From Dickeya aquatica (GTDB lineage: Bacteria > Pseudomonadota > Gammaproteobacteria > Enterobacterales > Enterobacteriaceae): 64,000 bases of DNA. Numbering within the stretch: the first letter of the stretch is position 1; each line of letters starts with the position of its first letter. The DNA lies in contig NZ_LT615367.1 in the NCBI RefSeq assembly GCF_900095885.1, positions 3,906,001-3,970,000 on the forward strand, given 5' to 3'. The notes under the pieces are model-generated. The model was not told where the DNA came from and did no database searches. It saw only the letters and a list, made by a program, of their open reading frames with translations. Shown here piece by piece: positions 51,825-61,386 of this stretch. Made by a program: the position numbers and the translations under genes.

Positions 51825-52751
51825 TTAATAAGGTGAAGAAAAGTCCACCTCGCCTTCCAAAGCTTGCCCGGCCAGATAACGCGGCACATTATCAAGCAAC
51901 AGCCTGACAAGGCGTGCCGGAACCAGCGGGCCTGCCACATGCGCGGTCAGGGTCAGGTTCGGTGTGTGCCAGAATGGATGACAGGCCGCCAACGGCTCCT
52001 GACGAAAGACATCCAGCACCGCGGCTGCAATATCCCCTCGCTGTAATGCCAGACACAAATCGGCGTCCACCACCGCACTGCCACGCCCCACATTGATAAA
52101 CAACGCCGAGCGTTTCATCGCCGCGAAGACCTCAGCATGATAAATATCTGTCGTCGCCGGAGTATCCGGCAGGATATTAATCACGTAATCCGCGTCTGCC
52201 ACCGCTGCCGTCAACGCACCAAGCCCGTCAACACGCTCGAACGGCGCTATCTCACGCGGCGTGTGAGCAATACCATGTAACACCACACCAAAGGGCCGAA
52301 GAAACCCGGCAACCTCCCGGCCTATCTCTCCTGCCCCGACAATCAACACCTGACGGCCAGCCAATGAGCCCGGCAGGGTCTTGTTCCATTCGCCGTCCTG
52401 CTGACTGCGCCAACGCGCAGACAGGTGCAACTCATGGTGCAGCAAATAGGCCAGCACATATTCGGCTATCGCCTGACCAAACACGCCCACCGCACGGCTG
52501 AGGCGGTAGTCACGCGGCAACGTCGTCGCCAGCAGCGGTTTGTACCCAGCCCATGTCGATTGCAGCCAGCGTGGTTTCACCCCTTGCGCCAGCAGGCCCG
52601 CGGCCTTATCCGGCTCGCCAACCCAAATGTCACACTGCGCGGCCTGACGCACGTCGCCATTACCGATAACCAGCGGCAGCGCTAATGGTGTGCGATTCAA
52701 TATGGCTTGCAGTTCATCCGCACGAGAGTCAAGCAACAAAATAGAGGTCAT
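51825..52751 (-). CDS. D-isomer-specific 2-hydroxyacid dehydrogenase
   Basis: 308 residues. Rossmann motif VLIVGAGEIGREVAGFL near 135-150, and the catalytic triad of the family: Arg in FINVGRGSAVVD, Glu in DVFRQEPL and His in LTAHVAGP. It likely reduces or oxidises a short 2-keto/2-hydroxy acid with NAD(P)H. It is of the GhrA/GhrB size class but is not GhrA of E. coli by sequence. It lies between two identical tRNA-Gly genes on the same strand, 100 bases after the upstream tRNA, and may be read through from it. Confidence 0.85.
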   Translation of the reverse strand: MTSILLLDSRADELQAILNRTPLALPLVIGNGDVRQAAQCDIWVGEPDKAAGLLAQGVKPRWLQSTWAGYKPLLATTLPRDYRLSRAVGVFGQAIAEYVLAYLLHHELHLSARWRSQQDGEWNKTLPGSLAGRQVLIVGAGEIGREVAGFLRPFGVVLHGIAHTPREIAPFERVDGLGALTAAVADADYVINILPDTPATTDIYHAEVFAAMKRSALFINVGRGSAVVDADLCLALQRGDIAAAVLDVFRQEPLAACHPFWHTPNLTLTAHVAGPLVPARLVRLLLDNVPRYLAGQALEGEVDFSSPY

Positions 52752-52851
52752 AGAACTTATCGCCGTAAAAATAATTCAGATGATAACGTAAACTGCTATC
52801 GGGCTGAATAATTGAGACGGAAAGAAAAGTGATGACAAACAGAGAAGAATT

Positions 52852-52927
<76 letters not shown>

Positions 52928-53588
52928 TGAGGAAAGGTATTCAAAGCGCCCTGAAGCATCTAATTCTTAATCTATCATAAATGATTGATTATAAAGGCTT
53001 TAACACTTGAAGGCGTTTGGAATGGCGCTGATTATGGACGTATTGAACCCAGATGGCAAGCCCTTTTTCACCCGATCGGTTTTGTTTGTTTATAAACTCG
53101 TCAGTGCCTGTGTTGCAGGTATCGCCCTGCAAGAAAGCAAAAGCCGCCGAAAACAGCACGCCCCTTTGGTTACTACGCCGCAATGCCGTCTATTTTGGTC
53201 AACGGAATCCGTACCACATGTGAATATTTATTGTGGATATAATCTTGTCATATATCTAATTATTCATGTGACAAAAAGACAGCAACAGCGCGCACATTCA
53301 TGAATATTAATCATTGACTGGAGAGAGCAAGAAAGTCATAAAGTGTGGCTGATATTCCTTATGGAAAAATAAAGAGTGAGGGTTATAAAATCTGATTGAG
53401 CACAACCCCTCATTCTGGCAGATTAAGCCGACAATAAATAAAATATCGATGACTGTCTGAAAAAACCAAAAATAAAACAGTCAATTTCACATAGCGTTAT
53501 TACCTGACAACACCACAACCACTATTCATTCTTTTTCGCGCAGGCTTTTAAGAAGCAGGTTGCTGGCTCATTCCCGGAGAGAACGCCT
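52928..53588. other. AT-rich accessory region without assigned gene
   Basis: About 660 bases. Frames at 52989-53183 (minus, 64 codons) and 53007-53303 (plus, about 98 codons) overlap each other and show no domain I can name; at most one could be real. From about 53220 to 53550 the DNA becomes clearly AT-rich, unlike the surrounding genes, and leads to the unrecognised 225-residue ORF. It is consistent with horizontally acquired DNA beside a tRNA, but no integrase or att repeat is seen. Confidence 0.35.
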
Positions 53589-54266
53589 ATGTCAGATAGC
53601 AATATATTTTTATCTTCCCTACTCGAGAGGCAATTACATGATGCGGCCGTACGTGCCCGAGCCCGTGAAGCCACGCTGAGCAGACAAGAATTACATCACA
53701 AAGCCCGCGAATTGCTCGATCAACTCACCGGCATAGAAAATCACCCTGATTATCAAAATGAGATCCCCGCGCACGCCGCAGGCCATCTTCCTGAGCGATT
53801 GACGCGTGCCCGGCAGGCTACCGCCTTTGTCAATGGCAGCAGCACAAATCCATTTAGCGGGCTGACGTATCACCAGTTATCGCTGATTGTTTACGATGAA
53901 GGCGGCGTATTTACTCTCAATGAACGACGGGCCGCCTGGAGTGAGGCCTATGCGCAAGATCAAGCCTGGCGTCAGCACATTGTCAGGCAGGCTTGCCTGA
54001 ACTATCACCAGCCACAATGGCAGATACGCTTTTTTACTGACGTGCTAAAAAATTACCGGTCATTACCGGCGATTGAAAAAGCACAATACCCGCGCCACTA
54101 CGAGCGGGAATTACAATGCCATTTGTTACCTAGCCGCGACAGGGGGCACCTCTTTGATTGTTCCAGCCTGCTTGATTATCCAAGCCTGCTGGAAATGTTG
54201 CTGACCATTAAGCAAAACAACGCCAGACGCGAGATGACATCGTCTACCGTGCATCAGGCTCCCTGA
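53589..54266 (+). CDS. Uncharacterised 225-residue protein
   Basis: I do not recognise this protein. It is preceded by a good ribosome site (CGGAGAGAACGCCT then ATG). It has no signal peptide or membrane helix, a basic/acidic helical N-terminal half (RARAREATLSRQELHHKARE), a central segment TYHQLSLIVYDEGGVFTLNE with NERRAAW following, and a Cys- and aromatic-containing C-terminal part. The AT-rich upstream DNA and lack of homologues known to me suggest an accessory gene. Its last 23 bases overlap the convergent oxidoreductase gene. A cytoplasmic or type III-exported protein are both possible; neither is supported. Confidence 0.6.
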   Translation: MSDSNIFLSSLLERQLHDAAVRARAREATLSRQELHHKARELLDQLTGIENHPDYQNEIPAHAAGHLPERLTRARQATAFVNGSSTNPFSGLTYHQLSLIVYDEGGVFTLNERRAAWSEAYAQDQAWRQHIVRQACLNYHQPQWQIRFFTDVLKNYRSLPAIEKAQYPRHYERELQCHLLPSRDRGHLFDCSSLLDYPSLLEMLLTIKQNNARREMTSSTVHQAP

Positions 54267-55245
54267 GTCCGGCCGCCAGCCCCCGGATAGAGGCCAACCG
54301 GGCGGCGGGGTCATGAACCGGGGTGTGAATGATGAATTCGTTAATCCCAAAGCGCTGATGATAATGCTGTAGCTGGCGGTGCACCTCTTGCGTTGTGCCA
54401 TACAAAATGTTCTGTGCCTGCTTTTCGATACGAAACCGTGTGCTGCCAGACTGTTGCACCAGCACATCCGCCTGCTCCTGTGTTAACACATTGAGCGGCG
54501 CACGGTCTTCAATATATACCTTGTAATTATAGCGCTCGCCGGCCAGTGCTTTCGCCTCATCATGGCTCTCAGCGACGATAACCGACAGTGACAACAGTGC
54601 CTGCGCCTGCTCAGGCTGATACTCGCGCCAGGTGAGCAGCGTCTCTGTCAGCAGGCTTTCACTGGGCTGGATAAACCCGGCAAAGACGAAATGCCACCCC
54701 AGTGACGCCGCCAGGCGTGCACTTTCTGCACTGGCTCCCAGCAAAAAACGCTCTGGTGCCTGTGGCGGCAACGGTGTCGCACGCAGCTCAGCCTGCTGTG
54801 CCGAGGCAGGCTCCAGCAATGCATCCAGTTGCCGCAGCTTATCCGCAAACGGCACCTGATGGGCCGGAGCGATTTCCTGTTGTAATGCCTGGGTCGCCAG
54901 CGGAAAACCGCCGGGTGCCTTGCCAATCCCCACATCAACACGCCCTGGAGCCAGCGACGACAGCACATGAAAATTCTCCGCCACCTTATAGGGGCTGTAG
55001 TGCTGTAGCATAACCCCGCCGGAACCAATACGGATATGGCGAGTGTGCGACAGTAACCAGGCAATTAATACCTCGGGTGATGATCCCGCCAGTAAATCGG
55101 TATTATGGTGTTCAGAAACCCAGAAACGGAAATATCCCGATGCCTCAGCGAGACAGGCCAATTCGACAGTCTGAGCCAGTGCATCAGCCGCCGTCATTCC
55201 TTCTGCTATCGGGCTTTGATCCAATAAACCAAGACGGTAACCCAT
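54244..55245 (-). CDS. LLM-class (bacterial luciferase-like) flavin-dependent oxidoreductase
   Basis: 333 residues, TIM-barrel luciferase-like family of the YhbW/MsnO8 type. It begins YRLGLLDQSPIAEGMTAADA, then FWVSEHHNTDLLAGSSPEV, GSGGVMLQHYSPYKVAENF, GRVDVGIGKAPGGFP and FLLGASAESARLAASLG. Such enzymes use FMN(H2) and O2 to oxidise small molecules; the substrate is unknown. The ATG has an AAGGAAAATAT ribosome site. It is divergent from the SoxA-type monooxygenase operon across 433 AT-rich bases with an 18-base perfect palindrome, so it is probably co-regulated. Confidence 0.88.
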   Translation of the reverse strand: MGYRLGLLDQSPIAEGMTAADALAQTVELACLAEASGYFRFWVSEHHNTDLLAGSSPEVLIAWLLSHTRHIRIGSGGVMLQHYSPYKVAENFHVLSSLAPGRVDVGIGKAPGGFPLATQALQQEIAPAHQVPFADKLRQLDALLEPASAQQAELRATPLPPQAPERFLLGASAESARLAASLGWHFVFAGFIQPSESLLTETLLTWREYQPEQAQALLSLSVIVAESHDEAKALAGERYNYKVYIEDRAPLNVLTQEQADVLVQQSGSTRFRIEKQAQNILYGTTQEVHRQLQHYHQRFGINEFIIHTPVHDPAARLASIRGLAAGLREPDAR

Positions 55246-55678
55246 ATATTTTCCTTCTGTGATCCCGATTAAATTTTCCGCATATTTTCATAGACAGTAA
55301 AAATTTATAAATAACAAAACAGGATTTGATTAGTGAAAATTTTCACTATCAGGAAAATGAGAGTGACAATAATCAGCGAAGTGAACTACCTATTTTCATG
55401 GATTTATCTTTCATCATAAAATCGCGCGTCAGACCGTATTCCCTGACACCGTCCAATTTCATTTTTTTGAATAAACAAATCACAACCGACACTGAACCGT
55501 TTTTGTGCTTTGCCATATTCAATTTTGTTGTTTTACATCCCGTATCCTCTCGTCAATAGTATTTTCCAGTTTTCTTAACCATCGGTTAACCATCCGAACA
55601 TAAGTCTTCTCCTGCGCGTTATCCATGCCGCAGACGGGTTGCTTTTCACCAGATTTCGTTACAGGGAGCATACGGTTG
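55246..55678. promoter_or_regulatory. Divergent regulatory region of the monooxygenase cluster
   Basis: 433 bases, strongly AT-rich in the left two-thirds, between two oppositely transcribed flavin-enzyme genes. It contains a perfect 18-bp palindrome. A 77-codon plus-strand frame here lacks support. No regulator gene is encoded within the cluster, so a distant regulator is expected. Confidence 0.55.
55331..55348. promoter_or_regulatory. Perfect 18-bp palindrome, operator candidate
   Basis: TAGTGAAAATTTTCACTA is its own reverse complement over all 18 bases. It is 86 bases from the oxidoreductase start and 331 bases before the monooxygenase start, in the shared promoter region. The regulator family is not assigned. 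Confidence 0.5.
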
Positions 55679-57055
55679 ATGAGTGAACAAACGCTTCACA
55701 GGCAAAAAACAAGTACAGCCCCGCGTCAGTTGAGGCTGGGGGTAATATTGCAGGGCGCGGCCGGTAATATGTCGGCCTGGCGGCACCCCAACGTGGTGCC
55801 AGACGCCAGCATCAATTTCGGCTTCGTGCTCGATACGGTGAGAAAAGCTGAACAAGGGAAATTTGACTTCGCATTTGTGGCAGACGGCCTGTATATCAAC
55901 GAAAAATCCATTCCCCACTTTCTCAACCGCTTCGAACCGCTGACGCTGCTGTCGGCACTGGCCGCGACCACCCGGCACATTGGTCTGGTCGGCACGTTAT
56001 CCACCTCCTACAGTGAACCGTTTACCGCTGCCCGGCAGTTCGCCAGCCTCGACCATCTGAGCCACGGCCGGGCCGGCTGGAACGTGGTGACCTCGCCACT
56101 GGAAGGTTCGGCGAAAAACTTCTCGCGCGCCCGGCACCCGGAACACCCCCTGCGCTATCGCATCGCCGACGAATTTTTACAGGTGGTGAAAGGGTTATGG
56201 GACTCCTGGGAAGACGATGCGTTTATCCGCGACAAAGCCAGCGGCCGCTTCTTCGACCCGCAGAAACTGCATACGCTCAATCATCAGGGCGAATTCTTCT
56301 CGGTTGCCGGGCCGCTGAACATTGGCCGCACGCCGCAGGGTCGCCCGATTATCTTTCAGGCTGGCGCATCGGATGATGGAAAAAAACTGGCGGCCAGCCA
56401 CGCGGATGCCATTTTCACCCACCAGCACACGCTGGCAGAAGCGCAGGAATTTTACCGCGACGTTAAACAACAGTTGGTGGAACAAGGGCGACACGAAGAC
56501 CAGTTGCACATTTTTCAGGGCGTCAGCGTGCTGGTGGGCGACAGCGCAGAGGACGTCGAGCGCCAGTATCAGGACACTGCCGCGCTGGTCACGGTTGAGG
56601 AAGCGCTCAATTATCTTGGCCGTTATTTCGAACATTACGACTTTTCACAGCACCCGCTGGATGAACCGTTTCCAGATATCGGCACACTGGGGCAGAACAG
56701 TTTTCGCAGCACCACCGATGAAATCAAGCGTAATGCGCGCGAACGCGGCCTGACGCTGCGCCAGGTGGCGCTGGAGGCGGCCACGCCGCGCCCGCTGTTT
56801 AGCGGCACGCCGCAAGACGTGGCAGACGGATTGCAATGGTGGTTCGAACAGCGTGCCGCCGATGGCTTCATCATCCAGAGCGCCACGCCAGATAACTTCA
56901 CCCGGTTTGTCGATAACGTCGTGCCGCTGCTGCAACAGCGCGGCCTGTTCCGCCATGAATATCCCGGCCACACACTACGCGAGAGCCTGGCGCTGGATTA
57001 TCCGCAAAACCGCCATGCCACCGTGCGTCAGCCCACTGAGGGTTCCGCACCGTGA
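55679..57055 (+). CDS. NtaA/SnaA/DszA/SoxA-family FMN-dependent monooxygenase
   Basis: 458 residues. Luciferase-fold two-component monooxygenase of the nitrilotriacetate/DszA branch: N-terminal [49 protein letters not shown], the family hallmark [18 protein letters not shown], and [18 protein letters not shown]. It needs FMNH2 from a separate reductase, not seen in the cluster. The start is the ATG after AGGGAGCATACGGTTG; an ATG 18 codons earlier is less conserved. Bacillus YxeK, which attacks S-(2-succino)cysteine derivatives, belongs to this group and is likewise clustered with an acetyltransferase and ABC transporter. Its stop overlaps the next start (GTGA). Confidence 0.9.
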   Translation: MSEQTLHRQKTSTAPRQLRLGVILQGAAGNMSAWRHPNVVPDASINFGFVLDTVRKAEQGKFDFAFVADGLYINEKSIPHFLNRFEPLTLLSALAATTRHIGLVGTLSTSYSEPFTAARQFASLDHLSHGRAGWNVVTSPLEGSAKNFSRARHPEHPLRYRIADEFLQVVKGLWDSWEDDAFIRDKASGRFFDPQKLHTLNHQGEFFSVAGPLNIGRTPQGRPIIFQAGASDDGKKLAASHADAIFTHQHTLAEAQEFYRDVKQQLVEQGRHEDQLHIFQGVSVLVGDSAEDVERQYQDTAALVTVEEALNYLGRYFEHYDFSQHPLDEPFPDIGTLGQNSFRSTTDEIKRNARERGLTLRQVALEAATPRPLFSGTPQDVADGLQWWFEQRAADGFIIQSATPDNFTRFVDNVVPLLQQRGLFRHEYPGHTLRESLALDYPQNRHATVRQPTEGSAP

Positions 57056-57969
57056 GCACGCGCTACGTGATGCCGGTGCTGCTTACCGGGCTGCTGGTGT
57101 GCGCTGGTGGGCGGGCTGAGCCCACCTCCGGCCGTATCGACCTGCAAGCCAACCAGTTGCCGATACATGCGCCCAAAAATGTACAGGCGATTGCCGGGCT
57201 TCCGGCCGGCTTCGCTTTTGCCGAACCGGGCACACTGACGGTAGCAATCAGCAATCTCAGCTCGCCGCCGCTGGCTTTGCTGGCCGATGACAACAAAACC
57301 CGCATTGGCAGCGACCCAGACATCGCCCGGCTGCTTGCCGACGCGCTGGGACTCAAGCTCAGGCTGGTGCCAACGGCCTGGGAAGACTGGCCGCTGGGTA
57401 TTGCCTCTGGTCGCTATGACGCCGCCATCATCAATATCGCCGTTACCAAAGCGCGCAAGGAGAAATTCGACTTTGCGACGTACCGCGTCGATACGCTGGG
57501 TTTTTATGTCAAAGCCAGCAGCCGGATTCAGGCCATTCGCGGGCCGGCAGACGTGGCGGGGCTAAAGGTGATAGTTGGCTCGGGCACCAATCAGGAAAAC
57601 ATCCTGCTGCGCTGGGATAGCCAGAATCGCGCCCAGGGGCTGCCTGCCGTACAACCCATCTATGTTACCGATGATGCCGCCGCCAATCTGAGTATTCAGT
57701 CCGGCCGGGTAGATGCGTTTTTCGGCCCGCACTCCATTGGGGCATACAAGGCCGCGCTGACCGGGCAAACGCGCATGGTCGGCATCGGCCCAAACATCGC
57801 GCCAGTCGCGGTTACCACCCGCAAGGGCAATGGGCTGGCGCAGCCAATCAGCACGGCCCTCAACGGCCTCATTGCCGGTGGGCAATACGCACAGGTGCTC
57901 GATCGCTGGGGTGAGAATGACGAAAAAGTCACACGCTCCGAGGTCAATCCACGCGGGCTGGATGAGTAA
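57052..57969 (+). CDS. Amino-acid-type ABC transporter substrate-binding protein (copy 1)
   Basis: 305 residues with a GTG start overlapping the monooxygenase stop (translational coupling). Signal peptide [17 protein letters not shown], cleavage near GRA. The family 3 periplasmic binding protein core includes [57 protein letters not shown] and [14 protein letters not shown]. It is closely paralogous to the next gene, but lacks a roughly ten-residue insert present there after the RMVG/RLVG segment. It is expected to deliver a small amino-acid-like ligand to the permease encoded downstream. Confidence 0.9.
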   Translation: MSTRYVMPVLLTGLLVCAGGRAEPTSGRIDLQANQLPIHAPKNVQAIAGLPAGFAFAEPGTLTVAISNLSSPPLALLADDNKTRIGSDPDIARLLADALGLKLRLVPTAWEDWPLGIASGRYDAAIINIAVTKARKEKFDFATYRVDTLGFYVKASSRIQAIRGPADVAGLKVIVGSGTNQENILLRWDSQNRAQGLPAVQPIYVTDDAAANLSIQSGRVDAFFGPHSIGAYKAALTGQTRMVGIGPNIAPVAVTTRKGNGLAQPISTALNGLIAGGQYAQVLDRWGENDEKVTRSEVNPRGLDE

Positions 57970-58016
57970 CCCCCATCCCTCACCCCGCTGATGTTTTTCT
58001 CTTCAAGGAATACGCT

Positions 58017-58964
58017 ATGCAGATGTTCACCGTTCGTTCGTTTTATCGGCTCGCCGCCGCCTTGCTGACTGGCGGGTTATTACTCGCCAATGCCCATGCC
58101 GCTGGCATCGATCTCAAAGCCAACCAGCAACCGATTCATGCAGCCAAAAACCCACAGGCCATCGCACAAATTCCGCCGGGGTTCACGTTCGTCGAACCCG
58201 GTAAACTCACCGTCGCCGTAGCGGTAGCCGGCTCCTCACCGCCGCTGATGTTTCTGGCAGATGACAACAAGAGTCTTATCGGCAGCGAACCGGATATCGC
58301 CCGGCTGGTGGCCGACAGCCTCGGGCTGGAGCTGAAACTGGTATCAACCTCGTGGGAAGACTGGCCGCTGGGCGTGGCATCCGGCAAATACGATGTGGCG
58401 ATCACCAATGTCACCGTCACGAAAGCGCGCAAAGAGCGCTTTGACTTTGCGACCTACCGCGCCGATACGCTGGGCTTCTACGTGAAATCCAACAGCAAAA
58501 TCACCGCGATTCAGAGTGCGAAAGATATTGCCGGGCTGAAAATCATCGTCGGTTCCGGCACGAATCAGGAGGCCATTTTGCTCGACTGGGACAAGCAAAA
58601 CCGCGCCGCCGGGCTGCCCGCGTTTGTGCCTGTCTACGTTACCGATACCGCTGCCGCCAACCTGAACCTCCAGTCTGGACGCGCCGACGCCACCTTCGGC
58701 CCTAACGTTACCGGTGCGTACAAAGCCGCACTGAACGGGCAAACCCGCCTGGTCGGAACGGTCAACGGCGGCTGGCCACAGGTGGCGCACATTGCCGTGG
58801 CAACCCGCAAAGGCAATGGCCTGGTGAACGCCATTAACACCGCACTCAACGGCGTGATCCAGCAGGGCGAATATGACCAAGTATTGAATCGCTGGGGAGA
58901 AAGCATCGAGCGCATCAGCCGTTCGGAGATTAACCCGCCGGGGCTGGGTGACGTCGCGCCGTAA
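58017..58964 (+). CDS. Amino-acid-type ABC transporter substrate-binding protein (copy 2)
   Basis: 315 residues. Signal peptide FYRLAAALLTGGLLLANAHA, then a family 3 solute-binding domain. It shares long near-identical stretches with copy 1: [65 protein letters not shown] and RKGNGL. The 47-base gap and matching order suggest a tandem duplication with divergence. Two binding proteins with one permease/ATPase would widen the ligand range. Confidence 0.9.
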   Translation: MQMFTVRSFYRLAAALLTGGLLLANAHAAGIDLKANQQPIHAAKNPQAIAQIPPGFTFVEPGKLTVAVAVAGSSPPLMFLADDNKSLIGSEPDIARLVADSLGLELKLVSTSWEDWPLGVASGKYDVAITNVTVTKARKERFDFATYRADTLGFYVKSNSKITAIQSAKDIAGLKIIVGSGTNQEAILLDWDKQNRAAGLPAFVPVYVTDTAAANLNLQSGRADATFGPNVTGAYKAALNGQTRLVGTVNGGWPQVAHIAVATRKGNGLVNAINTALNGVIQQGEYDQVLNRWGESIERISRSEINPPGLGDVAP

Positions 58965-58993
58965 TCGGGATGCCACCGAACAAGGAGGAGAAC

Positions 58994-59524
58994 ATGTCTG
59001 ACGACCGTTTCATTATTACTTACCCGGAAGATGCCCGTATCGTGCCAATTATTGATGGGCTGTTTGACGAATACCGACAACGTTACGGCGATTACTTCGA
59101 TAACCACGAACCGGAGCCGCAAGGGCTTTATCAGCAGCCAGACGGGATTTTTATTGTGCTGCTGCGCGACGATCGCCCCATTGCCACCGGTGCGTTCAAA
59201 CGTTATGACGCAACAACGGCCGAGCTAAAACGCATCTGGACGGATAAAACCCTGCGGCGTCAGGGGCTGGCAAGGAGAGTGCTGCGCGAACTGGAGCATC
59301 ACGCCCGCAGGCTCGGCTACAACGAGGTGTTCCTCACCACCGGGTTTCGCCAGCCGGAAGCGGTCGGGCTCTACCTGAGCGAAGGCTATCAGCCCCAGTT
59401 TGATACCGCCATCGACAGCGAATATTACAGCCTGCCCCCGCACGATGGCCGGTTGCCATTTCGTAAACCGCTGTATGAGCCGACGCCCACTCAGGCAAGG
59501 CATCCAGAACGGGTAAAGGTATAA
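58994..59524 (+). CDS. GNAT-family N-acetyltransferase
   Basis: 176 residues, started at the ATG after a near-perfect AAGGAGGAG ribosome site. GNAT core: GAFKRYDATTAELKRIWTD (beta strands), the acetyl-CoA loop RRQGLARRVLRELE, then GYNEVFLTTGFRQPEAVGLY and GYQPQFD. It probably acetylates the amino group of the transported substrate, as YxeL does in the Bacillus S-(2-succino)cysteine pathway; this functional link is inferred from context. It lies between the binding proteins and the permease, four bases before the latter. Confidence 0.88.
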   Translation: MSDDRFIITYPEDARIVPIIDGLFDEYRQRYGDYFDNHEPEPQGLYQQPDGIFIVLLRDDRPIATGAFKRYDATTAELKRIWTDKTLRRQGLARRVLRELEHHARRLGYNEVFLTTGFRQPEAVGLYLSEGYQPQFDTAIDSEYYSLPPHDGRLPFRKPLYEPTPTQARHPERVKV

Positions 59525-59528
59525 GCTC

Positions 59529-60470
59529 ATGACATCATCGCTCCATTCTTCAGCGCCTCAGAACCTGGCCGATGTCCCGGTAGCGCCCTTGCGCGTGGTA
59601 CCGGCGCGTTATCCGCTGCGTATCGCGGGGGCGTTGTTTTCACTGTTTATCTTCGCAGGCGTCGTCGAGTCCGTGGCGTTCAACAACCGCTGGGAGTGGC
59701 CGGTGTTCGCCAGCTATTTCTTTCACCCGGTGATTCTGGAAGGGCTTGGACGCACGCTGCTGCTGACACTGCTTGGCACCCTGTTTAGCGTTATCGCGGG
59801 CACCGGTCTGGCGCTGGCCCGGCTGTCGTCATCCAGCCTGCTCAGTACGCTGGCGTGGCTGTACATCTGGCTGTTTCGATCGCTGCCGCTGATCCTGGTG
59901 CTGATTATCCTCTACAACTTTTCGTACCTGTATGACGCGCTGGCGCTGGGTATTCCTTTCACATCCATCGAGTTTTTTCGCTACCCCACCATTGATGTCC
60001 TAGGCCCATTCGCCGTGGCGGTGCTGGGGCTGACGCTGGTGCAGTCGGCCTACACCGCTGAAATTATTCGCGGTGGTATCCTCGGCGTCGATGCCGGGCA
60101 GTTCGAAGCGGCCGCCGCGCTCGGACTGCCGGGGTATCGCCGTACCTGGCGCATTATTCTGCCGCAGGCACTGCGCTCGATATTGCCGACCGGTTTCAAC
60201 GAAATCATCAGCCTCGCCAAAGGCACCTCGGTGGTATACGTGCTGGCGCTGCCCGAGCTGTTTTACACCGTACAGGTGATTTACAACCGCACCCAACAGG
60301 TGATCCCGCTGCTGATGGTCGCCACCGTCTGGTATCTGGTTATCACCAGCGTGCTGTCGGTGTTGCAGTATTTCGTCGAACGCTACGTGGCCCGCGGGGC
60401 CGTGCGCGAAATGCCAACACATCCGCTGTGGCGGTTATTCCAGCGCCGGATAACCCGTCACCCGCACTGA
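59529..60470 (+). CDS. Polar-amino-acid-type ABC transporter permease
   Basis: 313 residues. HisM/GlnP-type permease with an N-terminal extension and about five to six hydrophobic helices ([40 protein letters not shown]). The EAA loop is [20 protein letters not shown] near 200-220, which contacts the ATPase. Only one permease gene is present, so a homodimer is expected. It is tightly packed between the acetyltransferase and the ATPase genes. Confidence 0.92.
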   Translation: MTSSLHSSAPQNLADVPVAPLRVVPARYPLRIAGALFSLFIFAGVVESVAFNNRWEWPVFASYFFHPVILEGLGRTLLLTLLGTLFSVIAGTGLALARLSSSSLLSTLAWLYIWLFRSLPLILVLIILYNFSYLYDALALGIPFTSIEFFRYPTIDVLGPFAVAVLGLTLVQSAYTAEIIRGGILGVDAGQFEAAAALGLPGYRRTWRIILPQALRSILPTGFNEIISLAKGTSVVYVLALPELFYTVQVIYNRTQQVIPLLMVATVWYLVITSVLSVLQYFVERYVARGAVREMPTHPLWRLFQRRITRHPH

Positions 60471-60489
60471 ATTTTCTGGGAGAAACACG

Positions 60490-61308
60490 ATGTCTGAAGC
60501 CATTGATCTCTATTCCATCCCACGTACCGCGCCGCGCGCCATCAGCGAACAGGGCCGGATAGACATTCAGGGGGTGGGCAAGTGGTTCGGCGCACACCGG
60601 GCGCTGGATAACATTAACCTGACGCTGCCGCCCGGCTCGGTCACGGTGATTATCGGGCCGTCCGGCTCCGGTAAATCCACCTTGCTACGCACCATCAACC
60701 ATCTGGAACGGGTGGACGAAGGCACCATCCGCATCGATGGCGATTACATCGGCTACCGCCGCGAGGGCGATACGCTGTATGAACTGAAAGAACGCGACAT
60801 TCTGCGCCAGCGCATCGGCGTCGGCTACGTGTTTCAGAATTTCAACCTGTTCCCCCATCTGACGGTGCTGGAAAATATTATTGAAGCGCCGCGCGCGCAC
60901 CGGTTGTACTCCAGCGCCGAAGCAAAGAACGTCGCGCTGACATTGCTGGACAAAGTGGGGCTACGTCACAAGGCGCATGCTTACCCGCGCCACCTGTCCG
61001 GCGGGCAGCAACAGCGGATTGCCATTGCGCGGGCGCTGGCGCTCAACCCGAAAGTGATGTTGTTTGATGAACCAACCTCCGCGCTCGACCCGGAACTGGT
61101 GGGCGAAGTGCTGGACGTGATCAAAGATCTGGCGCGATCGGGCGTTACGATGGTGATTGTCACCCATGAGATAGGTTTTGCGCGTGAAGTGGCTGATCGG
61201 GTGGTGTTCATGGTGGATGGCAAGATAGTGGAAAGCGGCGACGCGCATCAGGTGCTGAACCACCCTGCCCATCCGCGCACCGCCAGCTTTTTAAATAAGG
61301 TACTGTAG
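60490..61308 (+). CDS. Polar-amino-acid-type ABC transporter ATP-binding protein
   Basis: 272 residues. Walker [15 protein letters not shown] near 56, Q-loop [17 protein letters not shown], signature [18 protein letters not shown], Walker [15 protein letters not shown], switch His in [17 protein letters not shown]. It closely follows the GlnQ/HisP class. It energises import by the upstream permease and is the last gene of the operon, followed by a 12-bp hairpin. Confidence 0.94.
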   Translation: MSEAIDLYSIPRTAPRAISEQGRIDIQGVGKWFGAHRALDNINLTLPPGSVTVIIGPSGSGKSTLLRTINHLERVDEGTIRIDGDYIGYRREGDTLYELKERDILRQRIGVGYVFQNFNLFPHLTVLENIIEAPRAHRLYSSAEAKNVALTLLDKVGLRHKAHAYPRHLSGGQQQRIAIARALALNPKVMLFDEPTSALDPELVGEVLDVIKDLARSGVTMVIVTHEIGFAREVADRVVFMVDGKIVESGDAHQVLNHPAHPRTASFLNKVL

Positions 61309-61312
61309 GCTG

Positions 61313-61340
61313 CGTCCCGGCTCTCGGTAGAGCCGGGACG
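61313..61340 (+). terminator. Hairpin at end of ABC operon
   Basis: CGTCCCGGCTCT, loop CGGT, AGAGCCGGGACG: a 12-bp perfect stem starting four bases after the stop codon. No U tract follows, so termination efficiency is unclear; it may be an RNA-stabilising 3' end. Confidence 0.6.
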
Positions 61341-61386
61341 ATGTCAGGCGCTCGCACCGTTTGGTCGGGCCCACTTTTCATCTGAC

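Noticed and set aside
55326..55559. 77-codon frame in the divergent monooxygenase promoter region
   Set aside because: It overlaps the palindrome, lacks a ribosome site and is in very AT-rich DNA where long frames are not informative.
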